NCBI GenBank assembly: GCA_963517825.1
Contig: CAUQGB010000001.1
Coordinates: 1-64,000, forward strand
Direction: 5' to 3'
Origin: Nanogingivalis sp963517825
Lineage (GTDB): Bacteria; Patescibacteriota; Saccharimonadia; Saccharimonadales; Saccharimonadaceae
Length of the DNA: 64,000 nucleotides
Every line of letters begins with the position of its first letter. The stretch's first letter is position 1. The notes beneath the pieces are model-generated. The model had not been told where the DNA came from. It saw nothing but the letters and a program-made list of their open reading frames with translations, and ran no database searches. Below are positions 55,762 to 64,000 of the stretch, one piece after another. Both the position numbers and the translations under genes were made by a program.

Positions 55762-56280
55762 ATGGAAATTATTTTTTATTTATTGCTAACACTTTTCGGC
55801 ATAATTATCGCCGTTTTTCTTTTGACTGTTTTATTTGGTGCGCCATATGTACCAACTCACAAAAAAGAACTTATTAAACTCTTTAAAGCTATCAATCTTT
55901 CTAAAAAAGATACATTGGTTGATATTGGGTCAGGTGATGGTATTGTTTTAAAAATGGCAAGCAGTTTTAATGCTCGCGCAATAGGTTTTGAAATCAACCC
56001 ATTTCTTGTGCTTTTTTCAAAAGTTAGGCTTCGAAAATGCAAAAATATTCAAATTTATCTTAAAAATTTTTGGACGGTTTTTCCTATCGAAAATATTACA
56101 GTTTTCTACACTTTTGGTCATCAGGAAAGAATTCATAAAATGCTCAATTTATCTCAAATTCAAGCTAATGCACAAAAATCGCCTCTTCTTTTTATAAGTT
56201 ATGGTTTTGAAATTAAAAATTTAAAACCCTTCAAAATATCTGGAGCTCATTTTGTTTATAAAATAAGTCCTAAAAAATAA
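55762..56280 (+). CDS. Membrane-anchored class I SAM-dependent methyltransferase
   Basis: 172 residues. One N-terminal membrane helix (IIFYLLLTLFGIIIAVFLLT), then a compact Rossmann methyltransferase: motif I DTLVDIGSGDGIVLKMA, motif II acidic end AIGFEINPFLVLFSK, then NIQIYLKNFWTVFPIENITV and FYTFGHQERIHKML. The short C-terminus suggests a small-molecule, lipid or peptide acceptor; the target is unknown. Begins 8 nt after tRNA-Arg without a ribosome site or separate promoter, so it probably arises by readthrough and processing. Confidence 0.85.
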   Translation: MEIIFYLLLTLFGIIIAVFLLTVLFGAPYVPTHKKELIKLFKAINLSKKDTLVDIGSGDGIVLKMASSFNARAIGFEINPFLVLFSKVRLRKCKNIQIYLKNFWTVFPIENITVFYTFGHQERIHKMLNLSQIQANAQKSPLLFISYGFEIKNLKPFKISGAHFVYKISPKK

Positions 56281-56325
56281 AAAAGACTTTATTTTTAAAA
56301 ATAAATATGCTATAATACAAGTATT

Positions 56326-56402
56326 GGGCCAGTAGCTCAGCCGGTTAGAGCACCTGCCTCTTAAGCAGGGTGTCGAGGGTTCGAGCCCCTCCTGGCCCTC
56401 CA
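56326..56402 (+). tRNA. tRNA-Lys (anticodon CTT)
   Basis: Acceptor GGGCCAG pairs with CTGGCCC, T73, CCA encoded. Stem CCTGC/GCAGG, loop CTCTTAA gives CTT. TATAAT at 56311-56316 with extended TGC is its -10 box; the -35 is weak. Confidence 0.96.
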
Positions 56403-56415
56403 AAAAATGAATTTA

Positions 56416-56450
56416 AAAATCGACGATTATCTCGCCGATTTTATTTTTTA
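56416..56450. terminator. Bidirectional terminator
   Basis: AAAATCG-13-CGATTTTATTTTTT between tRNA-Lys and the Clp-like gene. Confidence 0.75.
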
Positions 56451-56454
56451 TATT

Positions 56455-58830
56455 TTAACTTTGCTGAACAATATCCGGTGTAATCTCAATGTTTGAACCA
56501 GGCTGAGCTTCGCCCGAAAGCATTTTTCTTGCAATCGTATTCTCTACAACACGCTGAATTACCCTTCTCATTGGTCGAGCTCCCAATTTTGGATCGTAGC
56601 CCATCTCTGCAAGCATTAATCGTGCTTCGGGCGTAACTGAAACTGAAATTTTTTGCCCAGCAAGGGTTTTATTTACTCCTGCAATCATAAGATCAATAAT
56701 CTGCAATAGATTTTCTTTTGTGAGTGGCTCGAAAACAACAATCTCATCAAAACGGTTTAGGAATTCAGGTCTAAATTCACGACTAGCTATCAAATCATTT
56801 ACGATGACTTCTTCGGCGCTTGTAGAATCATAACCGCGTGCAATAAGCTCTTGAATCCTTTCCGCTCCGGCGTTAGATGTAGCAATAATAATCGCATCCC
56901 TAAACGAGACTTCCCGGTTTTTCTCATCACGCAAAATACCTTCATCCAAAACTTGCAAAAGTGCCGTCAACACATTCGGGTGCGCTTTTTCAATTTCATC
57001 TAAAAGCACAACCGAAAAAGGTTTTTTCATCATTTGAGCAGTTAGTGAACTCGCATCTCGCGATCCATCCGCAATTAATCGCGAAACATCATCAAGATTC
57101 ACATATTCATTCAAATCAAGACGAATAATATTATCTTCACCATTAAAATATACTTCAGAAAGCGCTTTCGAAAGCTCAGTTTTTCCAACACCAGTTGGAC
57201 CAAGGAATAAGAATGTTCCAATTGGTCGATTTTGATTTCGAACTCCGGTTCTTGCTCGACGCAAGGCATTTGCAACCACTGAAACAGCCTTTTCCTGTCC
57301 AACCATTCGTGCATGAAGTAGATTTTCTAGATTCAGAAGAGTTTCCTTTTCTTCATCAACGTTTGCTGTCGAAATTTTAACATTCATAGTTTGCTCAATA
57401 GCTTTTTCAACCGAGCTAGCTGTAACAATCTTATTTTCAGCAAAACCAGCGGACATCTCCAACAATCTAACCGCTCGACCCGGCATCTCTAAGTCAAAAA
57501 TATACCTTTGACTTAGCCGATAGGCTTCTTTAAGTGCTTGAAATTGATATAAAACTCCGTTTTGGTGTTCGAAAAGCAAAAGCTTATCCTGCATAACTGC
57601 CAAAGTCTCATCATAATTAGCCGGATTTACTTGTAGCCTATTCATTGCTTGCGCTAAGGCTGGATTTTTAGCCGAAATCTGTAAAAATCTCTGCTCATCC
57701 ATAGTTAAAATCATGCGTAAAACTCCGCCTTGAATTATTGGTAGAAGCAAGTTCGAAACATCAACTGAACCAACCCCGTCTTCGAAGAATAATTGTGCAT
57801 TATCAAGACAAATAATAATATTTTTAGCAGCATACGCTTCATTCAAAACATAATTTAGTAAATTTTCAATTTCACCACGCCCAGGAGCCGCAGCGATCAA
57901 CGAAGATGCATCTAATGAGATAACTTGTCTAAATTTTAGATTTGAAGGTATTTTTTCATTACCATTAGCGATTTTTGCCGCAAAAGAATTTACAACTGTC
58001 GTCTTTCCAACGCCATCAACGCCAATAAGAGCAATGTTTTGCTTACCTTTACCGCTAAATTGTTCAATCATCTTCGAAACCAGCTCTTTGTGCTGCTCCA
58101 GGTTAGAAGACATTAAAATATTATTTGATACCTGGTTGGTAATATTTACCCCGAAACGATTCAATGTTGGCGTATATCCGAACGACCAATCTCTTGCGAT
58201 TCCACCAGTTTTCATCGGAATCTTAGATTTATTAATTAGCGAAAAAATATGGTCATGCCAGAGTACACCTCTCTCAAGATCTTCAAAATCAACATAAAAT
58301 TGAGCTAAAAGCGTTTCATAATTTGGAAAATTTCGAACAATAGCTAAAGCTAAAACTGACCCTGAAACGGTTTTAGTTTTTAATTTTTGTTGAATTTGAA
58401 GTGCAGTTTGAAAAATATTTTCTGGAGAATTTTGCGGAATCTGAACTAGACTTTCTATCGTAGTTTTTCCAAGCCCAAACCTAGTAGCAATAAATTTTCC
58501 ACCAGAACTTTCTAAAACTACTTTCGCAATCTGCTCGCTTGTTGGATTTTTCGAAAGCTTTCCTAAAATATTACTAGCTAACTGCCCTTCAATATTTAAA
58601 TCTTTTGATGGCTCTAATCTATGAAGTTCTCCATTCCACCAATGAACTAAAATTGCAATTATTGATGAAAAAGATAAAATTAGCCAGCCAAGAGCCGAAT
58701 CTATTAAAATTAAACAAAATCCACTTAATATTCCAACAATTTTTAAAATCTTAAGAAGAAATAAAATCCCCCTAAGACCGTTCATTAAACGGGATTTTTT
58801 TGCGCGCAAATTATAATAGTCAAAAATCAT
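56455..58830 (-). CDS. Membrane-anchored Clp/Hsp100-like double AAA+ ATPase
   Basis: 791 residues. Two N-terminal membrane helices (LRGILFLLKILKIVGILSGF, ALGWLILSFSSIIAILVHWW) and a Clp-N-like helical part precede two AAA+ modules. D1 has Walker A GVDGVGKT, but Walker B reads IICLDNAQ (Asn for the catalytic Glu), and the pore loop KYRGE is replaced by APGRGE. D2 has GPTGVGKTE, VLLDEIEKAHP and FLNRFDE (Arg finger), but its GYVG pore loop is replaced by a short DGSRDASSLT. No ClpB middle coiled coil. Start ATG 58830 overlaps the upstream stop (ATGA) with AAGGAA upstream. Likely a membrane-bound remodeller or structural ATPase rather than a protein unfoldase. Confidence 0.88.
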   Translation of the reverse strand: MIFDYYNLRAKKSRLMNGLRGILFLLKILKIVGILSGFCLILIDSALGWLILSFSSIIAILVHWWNGELHRLEPSKDLNIEGQLASNILGKLSKNPTSEQIAKVVLESSGGKFIATRFGLGKTTIESLVQIPQNSPENIFQTALQIQQKLKTKTVSGSVLALAIVRNFPNYETLLAQFYVDFEDLERGVLWHDHIFSLINKSKIPMKTGGIARDWSFGYTPTLNRFGVNITNQVSNNILMSSNLEQHKELVSKMIEQFSGKGKQNIALIGVDGVGKTTVVNSFAAKIANGNEKIPSNLKFRQVISLDASSLIAAAPGRGEIENLLNYVLNEAYAAKNIIICLDNAQLFFEDGVGSVDVSNLLLPIIQGGVLRMILTMDEQRFLQISAKNPALAQAMNRLQVNPANYDETLAVMQDKLLLFEHQNGVLYQFQALKEAYRLSQRYIFDLEMPGRAVRLLEMSAGFAENKIVTASSVEKAIEQTMNVKISTANVDEEKETLLNLENLLHARMVGQEKAVSVVANALRRARTGVRNQNRPIGTFLFLGPTGVGKTELSKALSEVYFNGEDNIIRLDLNEYVNLDDVSRLIADGSRDASSLTAQMMKKPFSVVLLDEIEKAHPNVLTALLQVLDEGILRDEKNREVSFRDAIIIATSNAGAERIQELIARGYDSTSAEEVIVNDLIASREFRPEFLNRFDEIVVFEPLTKENLLQIIDLMIAGVNKTLAGQKISVSVTPEARLMLAEMGYDPKLGARPMRRVIQRVVENTIARKMLSGEAQPGSNIEITPDIVQQS

Positions 58831-59300
58831 AAGAGCCAATTCCTTTTTGTTTTGCTTGGTTTAACTTCTTTTGATGGAACATTTTTTTGCCAATTTTTAA
58901 AATCGTCCTTAATTTTTGGAATAATTTTCGGCGTCCAACCAGTTGTAAAAATTACAGCAAGAATAATAGGTAAAACTGGTGAAATCAACCATAAAATCAG
59001 CATTACTAGACCCCAAATTGCCTTAAAGCTAATAAAAAATATACCTATTATCATTATTATCGTTCGCAAAAAAGCACCAATAAACCGAGAAAAAAGCTTA
59101 TCAAAAAACTTCTTAATTCGAACTTCAATAGAAGCATTCAAAACACCCAAAGCATCAATCTGTCGAAAAGGCGCAAACCAAGTTTTTATCAAAAGACCTA
59201 GCGAAAAGGTATCAATAGAACGCTCAATTCCTTCTAAAATTTTCTCAGCACGCCAGGCTAAACCTTTTCCATACCACCAAGTTAAAAAAGATATAATCAT
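58827..59300 (-). CDS. Membrane partner protein of the Clp-like ATPase
   Basis: 157 residues. A first hydrophobic part with WWYGKGLAWRAEKILEGIER and WFAPFRQIDA, then two long helices (FLRTIIMIIGIFFISFKAIW, GLVMLILWLISPVLPIILAV) and a basic cytoplasmic tail (KNVPSKEVKPSKTKRNW). No family recognised. Its stop overlaps the ATPase start by 4 nt, so the two are translated together in fixed ratio and probably form one membrane complex. Start ATG 59300 is 6 nt after TATAAT (leaderless); the in-frame GTG at 59318 lies in the -10 box. Confidence 0.78.
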   Translation of the reverse strand: MIISFLTWWYGKGLAWRAEKILEGIERSIDTFSLGLLIKTWFAPFRQIDALGVLNASIEVRIKKFFDKLFSRFIGAFLRTIIMIIGIFFISFKAIWGLVMLILWLISPVLPIILAVIFTTGWTPKIIPKIKDDFKNWQKNVPSKEVKPSKTKRNWLL

Positions 59301-59306
59301 AAGTAA

Positions 59307-59335
59307 ATTATACACCAAAAAAATATTTTTCGCAA
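59307..59335 (-). promoter_or_regulatory. Clp-pair promoter, TTGCGA-17-TATAAT (leaderless)
   Basis: -35 at 59335-59330, -10 at 59312-59307. Confidence 0.8.
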
Positions 59336-59336
59336 T

Positions 59337-59365
59337 TTTGAATTTTACTTTTTTTATGATAAAAT
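59337..59365 (+). promoter_or_regulatory. rny promoter, TTTGAA-17-TAAAAT
   Basis: Extended TGA at the -10; -35 modest. Divergent from the Clp-pair promoter. Confidence 0.5.
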
Positions 59366-59425
59366 AGACTTAGGCATAATATTGCTTTTGATTTTTTAAA
59401 TAAATTTATTGATGAAAGGTAAAAT

Positions 59426-60931
59426 ATGGAAATAATCATAGCTACGCTTAGCGTTCTGTTTGGTGGTGGTGGCGTTTTTGCGTATCAAAAAATTAAGACT
59501 GCAAATGCAAAAAATAATTCAGACAAGATGATAGCTGAGGCTCGAAAAAAATCAGCTGAAATTTTAGAGCGCGCAAATGAAAAAGCTTTAAAAATCACTG
59601 AAAAAGCTAATGAATACGATTCTGAGCGACGAAAAGAAATTCGAAAAACCGAAAATCGCCTCACTGAAAGAGAAGAATCTCTCGATCGAAAATTTGACCA
59701 AATTGACCTGCGAACCGAAAAACTTCGAAATAATGAGCTTGAAATTGAAAAACTTAAAAATGAAATTAAAGAAATTCGCAAAAAACAAGAGGAAAAACTT
59801 GAAAAAATTGCAAAGCTTTCAAAAAAAGAAGCAGTCGAAAAAATTATGAAAGCTACTGAGAAAAATATAGCTCAAGATGTGGTCAACCTAGTTGCAAAAC
59901 TACAAAAAAATGCTACTGAAGATGCTGAAGAGAGAGCTCAAGCTATTTTAGTTTCAGCAATGGAGCGAATCTCGAGCGAAGTGACAGCGGAACGTACAGT
60001 TACAGCTATAAAACTTCCCGACGATGAAATGAAAGGTCGAATCATCGGTAAAGAAGGCCGAAATATTCAAGCGCTTCAACGTGAAACTGGCGTAGACATA
60101 CTCGTTGATGATACTCCAGGAATGGTTGTTCTTTCAAGTTTCGACCCCGTTCGCCGCCAAGTCGCGAGGCTTTCACTCGAACTTTTAATGAAAGATGGAC
60201 GAATTAATCCAGCAAGAATTGAAGAAGTTGTAGAAAAAGCAGAACGCGAAATTAATAAAGAAATCAATCGTGCTGGTGAGGATGCCGCTCGAGAAGTTGG
60301 TCTTTCTGGTTTACCCCGCGAAATGTTACGACTCCTTGGTGAATTAAAATTTCGAACAAGCTACGGCCAAAACGTCTTAAAACATTCAACAGAAATGGCT
60401 AATGTTGCCGGCTTAATCGCTGAAGAAATTGGTGCAAATGTCAAGATCGCCAAAACTGCTGCACTTTTCCATGATATCGGAAAAGCTGTAACTCATAAAA
60501 TTGAAGGAAAACACGCCCAAATTGGTGCTGAACTTGCTGAAAAATACGGTATGGACCCACGCGTGGTTAACGCTATAGCCGCTCATCACGAAGACGTTGA
60601 GGCCACAACGGTTGAGGCAATTATCGTAAAAATCACTGACGCAATGAGTGCATCTCGGCCAGGAACCCGAAACGCTTCCGCCGAAAACTTTGTTGAAAGA
60701 ATGCGCGAACTCGAAAATGTTGCAACCAGCTTTAAAGGAATTAGCAAAGCTTATGCGATTTCTGCTGGGCGTGAAATTCGTGTAATAGTATCACCAGAAT
60801 CTATAGACGATCTTTCTGCTATAAAAATGGCACGAGACATTGCAGATAAAATCGAAAGCACGATGCAATATCCAGGTGTAATTAAAGTTAATATAATTCG
60901 CGAGACACGTGCAATTGAATATGCAAAATAA
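59426..60931 (+). CDS. rny: Ribonuclease Y
   Basis: Membrane-anchored endonuclease that starts mRNA decay. N-terminal helix (IIIATLSVLFGGGGVFAYQK), a long coiled coil (residues ~25-160), a KH domain (MKGRIIGKEGRNIQALQRET) and an HD domain (KTAALFHDIGKAVTHKIEGK, VNAIAAHHEDVE). Ends in the usual IESTMQYPGVIKVNIIRETR. 501 residues, standard. GAAAGG lies 6 nt before the ATG. The coiled-coil part is unusually rich in AAA/GAA codons. Confidence 0.97.
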   Translation: MEIIIATLSVLFGGGGVFAYQKIKTANAKNNSDKMIAEARKKSAEILERANEKALKITEKANEYDSERRKEIRKTENRLTEREESLDRKFDQIDLRTEKLRNNELEIEKLKNEIKEIRKKQEEKLEKIAKLSKKEAVEKIMKATEKNIAQDVVNLVAKLQKNATEDAEERAQAILVSAMERISSEVTAERTVTAIKLPDDEMKGRIIGKEGRNIQALQRETGVDILVDDTPGMVVLSSFDPVRRQVARLSLELLMKDGRINPARIEEVVEKAEREINKEINRAGEDAAREVGLSGLPREMLRLLGELKFRTSYGQNVLKHSTEMANVAGLIAEEIGANVKIAKTAALFHDIGKAVTHKIEGKHAQIGAELAEKYGMDPRVVNAIAAHHEDVEATTVEAIIVKITDAMSASRPGTRNASAENFVERMRELENVATSFKGISKAYAISAGREIRVIVSPESIDDLSAIKMARDIADKIESTMQYPGVIKVNIIRETRAIEYAK

Positions 60932-60946
60932 TTTCAAAAACATAAT

Positions 60947-60972
60947 AAAATAGCCTTCCCAAAGGCTATTTT
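60947..60972. terminator. Bidirectional terminator
   Basis: AAAATAGCCTT-4-AAGGCTATTTT between rny and the convergent pilin-like gene. Confidence 0.9.
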
Positions 60973-60975
60973 ATA

Positions 60976-62196
60976 TCATATCTTACAAGTTAATCCACCG
61001 TTTTTAATTTTAGTTGTTGAGAAATCTTTACAAATTGGCTCATCCCCTTCAGTTTGAGCGGAAAATAAAGGAACTGGAAAATTACTATCATAAAATCCAA
61101 TTCGACTTTCAACTCTCCTAAATTGCCTATTTGCTCGACCAGTTGAATCGACTTTTGGCTGAACACCCTTAAGATCTACAATAGTACCATTATTCATAAG
61201 CTCAACTTTGAATTCCGCATTATTCAATAAAGGCGTTAATCGAGCATACAAAACATCGGTAGGAGAAACATTTCGTCCAATATTTACTACCATTTCACAA
61301 GCATAGATATTTGAACCAGCCCCGAGATTGTCTGAACATTTAGTAAAAGTATAGTCGTTTGTCGATTGCAAAGAATTCTCATCTCGACGAATAGTTGGCA
61401 ATTTCGAACTATTCACAACTCGAGAGTCCAAGCCCGAAGCAGGATAAAACAGCATTTCACTTGCACCACTCCCATCATCTGGATAAGGTGTATCCATACT
61501 TGTTGATGAATTTCCATTATGTCCTGGAACATAACCGTATAGTTGGGTTTTTAATATAGCGGGTCTATTTTGAACTTGCCAGTCCTTTATTAAATTAGGT
61601 CGAGTATTCGGATTATTTATCGAATCTAATGATATTTTCGAACCGTTTGCTATATTATTTTTAGTATGCCATCTAATACGAATCTGATTGAAACTAGAAG
61701 TACCCTTTAAGCTAACAACCGAAGGTGTACCCTCATTACTTTGGCCTAAAAAATCAGAAGTATCTGTTTTAATTTTAACACAAGTGTAGGCTTGATCTAA
61801 ATCTCTATCAACGCCCCTCCCGCCAGTACCTGTTGTGGTCTGCACCATAGTTTCACCATCTTCAGCACCAATTCCAGCGGTAGCCAAAACATAACAGCTA
61901 TCAGATGAAATCGCCTTTGCCATTTTACTGCAGTCATATGTTTTGCCTTCAAAAACTTTAGTGCCAGCATCAGTACTACCACAAGCACCTTTATAAATTC
62001 GCAAAAACCTTTTAGCATCTTCGACACCAGCTTGAGCGCTATCATAAGCACTTTGCGAAAGGTCTAATTTACTTGCCTGCTCTTGATCTCGAAACATAAT
62101 CCGCAAAAAACTCACAGACATAATTGAGACCAAAATACTGACCATAATAACAATGAAAATTGAAACTCCGCCTTTTTTAAACTCTTTATTCGCCAT
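60976..62196 (-). CDS. PilX-like pilus-associated secreted protein
   Basis: 406 residues. N-terminus KKGGVSIFIVIMVSILVSIM with SVSFLRIMF resembles PilX/type II pseudopilin N-termini (Gly, then a hydrophobic helix lacking the usual Glu5), followed by QSAYDSAQAGVEDAKRFLRI as in PilX N-domains. The rest is a beta-rich globular part with several cysteines (CGSTDAG, YDCSKMA, SDSCYVLA, GLTCKI at the end) that may pair outside the cell. GAGG lies about 8 nt before the ATG, and the upstream gene stops 2 nt before it, so the two form one operon. Probably part of the type IV pilus system. Confidence 0.75.
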   Translation of the reverse strand: MANKEFKKGGVSIFIVIMVSILVSIMSVSFLRIMFRDQEQASKLDLSQSAYDSAQAGVEDAKRFLRIYKGACGSTDAGTKVFEGKTYDCSKMAKAISSDSCYVLATAGIGAEDGETMVQTTTGTGGRGVDRDLDQAYTCVKIKTDTSDFLGQSNEGTPSVVSLKGTSSFNQIRIRWHTKNNIANGSKISLDSINNPNTRPNLIKDWQVQNRPAILKTQLYGYVPGHNGNSSTSMDTPYPDDGSGASEMLFYPASGLDSRVVNSSKLPTIRRDENSLQSTNDYTFTKCSDNLGAGSNIYACEMVVNIGRNVSPTDVLYARLTPLLNNAEFKVELMNNGTIVDLKGVQPKVDSTGRANRQFRRVESRIGFYDSNFPVPLFSAQTEGDEPICKDFSTTKIKNGGLTCKI

Positions 62197-62198
62197 AT

Positions 62199-64000
62199 TT
62201 AATACCTCACTGGAAGTTCTTTAGTATAAGTTGTAACGATTTTGCCTTCACTACCAGATTGAGCCTGGGCCCATAAATAAGTATCTGCCGATTGATTAAA
62301 AATCTCGGCTGGATTACTTAATGTGTCTTTTATCGTTCCATCAGAACCAGCAGTTCGCCATAATCTTAGATTTTTTGAAACAGTTCCACCACGAATACGC
62401 AACTGATTGTCACAATTCTTCATATTAACATCATTTACATTTTGGGCACCATTAACCGCACAAGTATTTATTACACCTCGAGCTATCAACCAAGCATCAA
62501 CCCTTTTCACTCCCTGATCGATAGTGATATCACCATCGGCAATAATTATAATCTGGTGAAAATCCGAATCACTATTTACAGCTCTATCAGCATTCACAAT
62601 ATCGCTAGAAATTCGAATATTTTTACCGTAAATTACTTTGGTTTGTTTGTCAGCCCAAATTGCACCGAGCTGCTTGTGCGAATCATTATAAACTTCAACC
62701 TTCGTGTTTACATTTTCGAAATTCTTTTTAGGGAATTTCGAAGAAATATTCGATATCAGTGAACCAATACTTGTTCCTCCTTGACCAAAACTACCTTTCG
62801 AAGAATAATTCTCAATTGCTAGCTTTTGTGTGCTCTGTGAAGACTCAGTTCGAAAATCTTTATTTTTCATACCAGAGAGCGCTTCATATTCAACCCAAGA
62901 ACCGAGAACTCCATGTTTAGTTGGAGATAAGCTCGTTCGAATCCCCGATCTAGAATAAACACCATTCCCCCAAAATTGAACTTTTGGCTTTTTAACTAGT
63001 TTAATACAGATTGGCGCACTATGCCGCCAGTCTAAATTTTCTCTTTCTTGCTTGACTTGCTCAGCCTGACTTTGGTTTGAATTCATCTTGTATGGTGAGA
63101 TAGAGAGCGCTGCGCAATAACGGGTTCCAGCCTCGGCACCTTCTTCAATTGAAGGTATAAAGTCTGAAACTCGAGTATCTTTATTGAATTTCCCAGCCCC
63201 TTCTTTAACAACGCGACATTTTTCAATTCCTTGGTAGTCTTGATAATAGAAATTAGTTGGCGAACAGGTGTCGCTATTTTTATTATCTCTCTTATTGTTA
63301 TGGGTTGCAAAACCTTCTTTATCTGAAGGGACGCGCCAGGTTGTAATTTTATATTTTATCGATGAGGTTGCAGTCCCACCCCCTGGAATAAGAATTTCTT
63401 CACCATCATTAGGATCGTTTGGCACCTTGCCGTTAGTAGGAATATCTAAATCACCGCCAGAGCAGTTTCGAATTTTATCGATTTTAACACAAGGAGTTAT
63501 TTCAAAATCATAAGGAACATAGACACAAGCCTCGTTAGTAGTTTTATTATATCTATTAACATTATCAATATCACCAGCCGAAACTCCATATGACATTTTC
63601 GAACATATTGTCTTTCCAGCCATATCTCTAGTTACCATAAAGATTTCCCTATCGGTACCTACTGCATTAATCGTATCCCAAATATTACCTTGATTAATTA
63701 TTGTAGGCCTACTATTCCATGAGTCTTTATTCCATCTAAAATTATAGTTGCTATTTACCGAATAATCACCATGTCCATCATTTCTGAAAGTTTGATAATG
63801 ACCACTACCATTAACACTATTTTTATTAAAATCCTTACCTGTAACTTTGTGCCTAAAAGAAACCCATTGTCCAACTTTAGCGGTTTGAGGATTAGAGCGG
63901 CCATTACCTTTAAATCTTGAATCATCTGAACTAATTCTCTGGCTAGAATTCAAAACTGCAGCCTTAGTATCTCCTTCAACGTTAAATTTAACTGGAGCTT
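62199..64000 (-). CDS. Large secreted surface/pilus-associated protein, 5' truncated
   Basis: At least 600 residues, open to the end of the window (the in-frame TTG at 63953 is not the start, because the frame continues to base 64000). The visible part is polar and beta-rich with scattered cysteines and no membrane helix (VGQWVSFRHKVTGKDFNKNS, KMSYGVSAGDIDNVNRYNKT). The C-terminal 180 residues (GKNIRISSDIVNADRAVNSD, HQIIIIADGDITIDQGVKRV, DAWLIARGVINTCA) look like a parallel beta-helix or filament-forming domain, ending ELPVRY. Encoded directly before the PilX-like gene, so likely exported and assembled with it. Family not recognised. Confidence 0.7.
   Translation of the reverse strand, partial: APVKFNVEGDTKAAVLNSSQRISSDDSRFKGNGRSNPQTAKVGQWVSFRHKVTGKDFNKNSVNGSGHYQTFRNDGHGDYSVNSNYNFRWNKDSWNSRPTIINQGNIWDTINAVGTDREIFMVTRDMAGKTICSKMSYGVSAGDIDNVNRYNKTTNEACVYVPYDFEITPCVKIDKIRNCSGGDLDIPTNGKVPNDPNDGEEILIPGGGTATSSIKYKITTWRVPSDKEGFATHNNKRDNKNSDTCSPTNFYYQDYQGIEKCRVVKEGAGKFNKDTRVSDFIPSIEEGAEAGTRYCAALSISPYKMNSNQSQAEQVKQERENLDWRHSAPICIKLVKKPKVQFWGNGVYSRSGIRTSLSPTKHGVLGSWVEYEALSGMKNKDFRTESSQSTQKLAIENYSSKGSFGQGGTSIGSLISNISSKFPKKNFENVNTKVEVYNDSHKQLGAIWADKQTKVIYGKNIRISSDIVNADRAVNSDSDFHQIIIIADGDITIDQGVKRVDAWLIARGVINTCAVNGAQNVNDVNMKNCDNQLRIRGGTVSKNLRLWRTAGSDGTIKDTLSNPAEIFNQSADTYLWAQAQSGSEGKIVTTYTKELPVRY

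Noticed and set aside
59301..59318. GTG start for the Clp partner protein
   Set aside because: The GTG overlaps the TATAAT box; the ATG at 59300 fits the leaderless pattern.
1..64000. CRISPR array, rRNA genes or replication origin
   Set aside because: No regularly spaced repeats, no rRNA conserved segments and no DnaA-box cluster were seen.
1..64000. TGA recoded to glycine (code 25)
   Set aside because: Core genes contain no in-frame TGA, and several, such as nusB, end in TGA.

Overview
The window is a low-GC (roughly one third G+C, judged by eye), gene-dense bacterial chromosome segment. It most resembles Candidatus Saccharibacteria (TM7) or a closely related Patescibacteria/CPR lineage. 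The reasons are small compact genes, many short orphan membrane proteins, a 627-residue AlaRS, a membrane-anchored Clp-like ATPase, an HTH-MurA fusion and no biosynthetic operons apart from cell-wall and C1 genes. TGA acts as a normal stop (for example in nusB and at 59298), which argues against the TGA-recoding Gracilibacteria and Absconditabacteria. The taxonomic call is inference; no rRNA is present.

Layout. 1-1820: a foreign-looking segment with the 3' part of a serine recombinase, related 28-bp repeats and four small genes, three of them Cys-rich. 1914-8003: lysS, a GT35 phosphorylase-like gene and rpsP on the minus strand, interleaved with plus-strand orphan genes that mostly have their own promoter, a strong GGAGG site and a terminator. 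8022-12727: RimK-like ligase with its retropepsin-like partner, a DUF1704 metallopeptidase, rnc, NUDIX, nusB and rpmF. 12855-25684: leuS, ligA, htpX, lemA, tRNA-Leu, tRNA-Cys, hisS, rarA and exonuclease I. 25825-35354: obg, a CHAP/LysM hydrolase, mltG, ruvX, a large membrane protein, an FtsA/PilM-like ATPase and alaS. 35456-41856: tpiA, pgk, typA and a HIT protein. 41988-46758: tRNA-Val and surface proteins, including a sortase-type LPQTG protein with DUF11 domains. 46831-54734: folD, murB, tRNA-Arg, a GT39-like transferase, glyA and the HTH-MurA fusion. 54828-64000: four tRNAs, a methyltransferase, the membrane Clp pair, RNase Y and a pilin-like gene next to a large secreted protein that runs off the window.

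Expression signals are very uniform. Almost every promoter I could place is a -35 box (often TTGACT), exactly 17 bp, then TATAAT/TATTAT/TAAAAT, commonly with an extended TGn. Two architectures stand out: about fifteen mostly housekeeping genes whose ATG lies 6-11 nt after the -10 box (leaderless mRNAs), and small orphan genes with a short leader and a strong Shine-Dalgarno.

The most striking observations are: (1) MurA fused to an XRE helix-turn-helix, with a 27-bp palindrome covering its own -10 box and start codon; (2) about 70 copies of the palindromic octamer TTTCGAAA, far above expectation, in genes, leaders and terminators but absent from the foreign left end; (3) a membrane-tethered two-ring Clp ATPase lacking both canonical substrate-pulling pore loops and the first-ring Walker B glutamate; (4) an NAD-dependent DNA ligase without its zinc-finger cysteines. 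All counts were made by eye and need a computed check.
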